Shown in pieces: positions 5,802 to 7,229 of a DNA stretch of 7,229 nt; positions within the stretch are counted from its first letter, which is position 1; every line of letters starts with the position of its first letter. The position numbers and the translations under genes are program-made. Origin of the DNA: an uncultured Oscillospiraceae bacterium (GTDB taxonomy: Bacteria > Bacillota > Clostridia > Oscillospirales > Oscillospiraceae); the NCBI GenBank assembly GCA_900751035.1, contig CAADSF010000248.1, forward strand, positions 1 through 7,229, read 5' to 3'. The notes under the pieces were generated by a model. It saw nothing but the letters and a program-made list of their open reading frames with translations. It did not search any database and had not been told where the DNA came from.

Positions 5802-5846
5802 ATAATAGCATAAAAGAAAAAAGCCGTCGTGTTAAGGCTCTGTTAA
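5802..5846 (-). promoter_or_regulatory. Candidate promoter of the kinase-regulator operon with paired TTAACA sites
   Basis: On the minus strand TTAACA (5830-5835; five of six matches to TTGACA) is followed after 17 bp by TATGCT (5807-5812), a plausible -35/-10 pair. A second TTAACA lies at 5841-5846, giving direct repeats with an 11-bp period (TTAACA-GAGCC-TTAACA). Paired repeats one helical turn apart are typical of OmpR/PhoB-family operators, so autoregulation by the encoded regulator is possible. A second possible -10, TATTAT (5802-5807), would start the transcript almost at the SD. Confidence 0.45.
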
Positions 5847-5852
5847 GAAGCG

Positions 5853-5880
5853 ATTCACGCAGCCGGACGGCTGCGTGAAT
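5853..5880. terminator. Perfect 12-bp hairpin, possible terminator or attenuator
   Basis: ATTCACGCAGCC (5853-5864) and its exact complement (5869-5880) flank a 4-nt loop. On the minus strand, the direction of mnmA-rrf2 transcription, it is followed by CGCTTCTTAACA, a weak T-run; on the plus strand by TTGTATATT, although no gene reads in that direction. Most likely it ends read-through from the Rrf2 unit just upstream of the kinase promoter. Confidence 0.5.
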
Positions 5881-5940
5881 TTGTATATTCGCAAGCGCTT
5901 CCCATAGCCTCCTCTTGCCGTGCCCCGCACGATAAGTGGA

Positions 5941-5969
5941 GGCCCCTTGCGGCCAAGGGGAGCCTTGGG
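5941..5969. repeat. Hairpin sharing 15 nt with the 3929-3961 terminator
   Basis: CCCCTTG (5943-5949) pairs with CAAGGGG (5954-5960) around CGGC, with GG/CC extending the stem past a 2-nt bulge. The right flank AAGGGGAGCCTTGGG (5955-5969) is identical to 3950-3964. It sits just after the Rrf2 stop. Without a T-tract on the minus strand it is a poor intrinsic terminator, and it may be a dispersed REP-like sequence. Confidence 0.5.
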
Positions 5970-5972
5970 CGG

Positions 5973-6389
5973 TCAGATCACATATTCATCCGCCGCGTCG
6001 GCGGTAGTCAGGGCGGAGAGAGGGATGGCGTCGAGGCAGGCGGCGATTTGTTTGTCGAGCCGGTTCCAGACGGCGGACAGGCCGGAGGACACCTCGCAGC
6101 GCGTAAGCTGCACGTTCGCGCCGAGGCAGGACAAAGAGCCATCCGCCGCGCGGACGATCTCGCCGATGGAATAGTCGGACGGCTCGCGCGTCAGGCGGTA
6201 TCCGCCGCCCTTGCCGTGCGTTCCTTCGACCAGTCCGCACTCCGCCAGCGTGCGCAGGATGCGCTCAAGATATTTCTGAGACAGCTCCTGCCGCTCGGCG
6301 ATCTGCCGCACGGGGACGAAGCCGCCGCGGTGCTCCGCCAGGTCCAGCAGAATCAGAACAGCATAACGGCCCATGGATGAGATCAGCAT
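5973..6389 (-). CDS. Rrf2-family transcriptional regulator
   Basis: Winged-helix repressor of the Rrf2/IscR/CymR family, 138 residues, normal length. The DNA-binding part is clear: MLISSMGRYAVLILLDLA, the recognition region VRQIAERQELSQKYLERILRTLAECGLV (27-54), and the wing GTHGKGGGYRLTREP (56-70). The sensory part has Cys88 and Cys98. The position expected for the third IscR-type ligand (six residues before the conserved Trp108) is Ser102, and the IscR histidine position also appears to be serine. A standard three-Cys Fe-S site is therefore unlikely; CymR-like or other sensing is possible. The start overlaps the mnmA stop by 7 bp and has its own SD. Targets unknown; control of Fe-S or cysteine metabolism is a family-based guess. 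Confidence 0.88.
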   Translation of the reverse strand: MLISSMGRYAVLILLDLAEHRGGFVPVRQIAERQELSQKYLERILRTLAECGLVEGTHGKGGGYRLTREPSDYSIGEIVRAADGSLSCLGANVQLTRCEVSSGLSAVWNRLDKQIAACLDAIPLSALTTADAADEYVI

Positions 6390-7229
6390 ACGGTATCCTC
6401 CCTTGCAATGATGCCGCCGCCCAGGACAGTGTCGCCGTCATAGAGCACAGCAGACTGGCCCGGCGTGATGGCGCGCAGCGGCTCGTTGAAGACGAGGCGG
6501 ACGCCCTCTCCTGCCGGGTAGACCGTGCAGGGCTGCTCCGGCTGCCGGTAGCGCGTTTTTGCGCTGCAGCGGAACGGAAGCGCGGGCGCTTCGCCGGAGA
6601 TCCAGTGCATACCGGGCACGAGGCATTCTCTTTTAAACAGCGCCTCGTTCGGGCCGACGACGACGGCATTCTGCTCCGGCAGAATCTTCACGACATAGAT
6701 CTTGCCGTCTGACGGCATACGAAGCCCGCGGCGCTGGCCGACGGTATAGTGGATGATACCGCGATGGGTGCCGACGACATTGCCGTTCAGGTCGAGGAAC
6801 GGGCCGGGTTCGGGCGTTTTGCCGGTGCGGGTTTCAATGACCTTTGCGTAATCGCCGTCCGGGACGAAGCAGATATCCTGACTGTCGTGCTTGCGGGCGT
6901 TGATGAGCCCGGCTTCGGCGGCAATTTCACGCGCTTCGGTCTTGCGCAGTGTGCCGAGCGGGAATTTGACCCGTGCAAGCGTCTCCTGCGTCAGATCGTA
7001 AAGCACGTAGCTCTGGTCCTTCGTCTCATCGAGAGCTTTTTTGAGGACGCACTTCTCCCCTTCCCGCTCGATGCGGGCATAGTGGCCGGTGGCAATATAG
7101 CGGCAGTCCATGATATCGGCACGCTCGAACAGCTTGTCGAATTTCAGATAGCGGTTGCAGTCGATGCAGGGGTTCGGGGTAATGCCGTGCTCGTAGGCGT
7201 CTACGAAGCGGTCGATGACGCACTCGGCG
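6383..7229 (-). CDS. mnmA: tRNA-specific 2-thiouridylase MnmA, 5' partial
   Basis: Cytoplasmic enzyme that installs the 2-thio group on U34 of tRNA-Lys, -Glu and -Gln, using ATP and a persulfide from a cysteine desulfurase. The frame stays open to the right edge, so the ATG at 7111 is internal; 281 residues are visible. They begin with the conserved block EHGITPNPCIDCNRYLKFD, whose Cys21 matches the catalytic Cys102 of E. coli MnmA. ATGHYAR follows, then KDQSYVLY and HDSQDICFVPDGDY, with Cys120 matching Cys199. Spacing between the two cysteines (99) is close to E. coli (97). GRRGLRMPSDGKIYV (in VGQRRGL) and the C-terminal beta-barrel (ITPGQSAVLYDGDTVLGGGII) complete it. About 80 N-terminal residues, including the SGGVDSS PP-loop, lie outside. 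The stop overlaps the Rrf2 start. Confidence 0.95.
   Translation of the reverse strand, partial: AECVIDRFVDAYEHGITPNPCIDCNRYLKFDKLFERADIMDCRYIATGHYARIEREGEKCVLKKALDETKDQSYVLYDLTQETLARVKFPLGTLRKTEAREIAAEAGLINARKHDSQDICFVPDGDYAKVIETRTGKTPEPGPFLDLNGNVVGTHRGIIHYTVGQRRGLRMPSDGKIYVVKILPEQNAVVVGPNEALFKRECLVPGMHWISGEAPALPFRCSAKTRYRQPEQPCTVYPAGEGVRLVFNEPLRAITPGQSAVLYDGDTVLGGGIIAREDTVC
6397..6404 (-). promoter_or_regulatory. RBS of the Rrf2-family gene
   Basis: AAGGGAGG on the minus strand, 7 nt before the ATG at 6389 and inside the last codons of mnmA. It confirms the start and the 7-bp coding overlap. Confidence 0.75.

Overview
The window reads as chromosomal DNA of a spore-forming, fairly GC-rich gut Clostridia lineage (Oscillospiraceae/Ruminococcaceae-like; this placement is inference). 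The reasons are an alpha/beta-type small acid-soluble spore protein, a bile salt hydrolase, strong AGGAGG-type ribosome binding sites, and KdpE/KdpD-like and Rrf2 regulators of Firmicutes type. Seven of the nine protein genes lie on the minus strand. There is no rRNA, tRNA, CRISPR array, transposase or phage gene, and I do not see an obvious new defence or mobile system.

Layout. (1) Bases 1-1745, plus strand: the 3' part of an ABCG-like ATPase with a proline-rich N-terminal linker that runs off the left edge, overlapped by ATGA with its ABC-2 permease. The unit ends in a long hairpin at 1768-1812 that is shared with the convergent next gene. (2) 1814-2077, minus: a SASP gene whose conserved body is followed by an atypical tail containing an 11-bp inverted repeat. 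(3) 3853-2201, minus: a flavodoxin-fold NADPH-dependent FMN reductase/iron-sulfur-flavoprotein-like gene, then a bile salt hydrolase with the full catalytic residue set. They probably form one transcription unit from a recognisable sigma-A-type promoter at 3883-3911. (4) 5784-3978, minus: a KdpD-like membrane histidine kinase lacking the N-terminal KdpD/USP sensor part, overlapping a KdpE-like response regulator by 17 bp. A candidate promoter with paired TTAACA repeats lies upstream and a strong terminator downstream. (5) 7229-5973, minus: the C-terminal three quarters of MnmA (tRNA U34 2-thiouridylase), overlapping by 7 bp an Rrf2-family regulator that has lost part of the usual cysteine set.

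How they fit together: these look like separate small operons, not one pathway. The bile salt hydrolase unit and the SASP fit a sporulating gut commensal. The KdpDE-like pair has no kdpFABC within view, so its target is open. MnmA-Rrf2 recalls the cysteine/Fe-S/thiolation neighbourhood (cymR-iscS-mnmA in Bacillus), with a different order. The points most worth a second look are the SASP tail, the promoter repeats of the two-component system, a 15-nt sequence shared by two post-gene hairpins, the reductase-BSH pairing and the proline-rich ABC ATPase.
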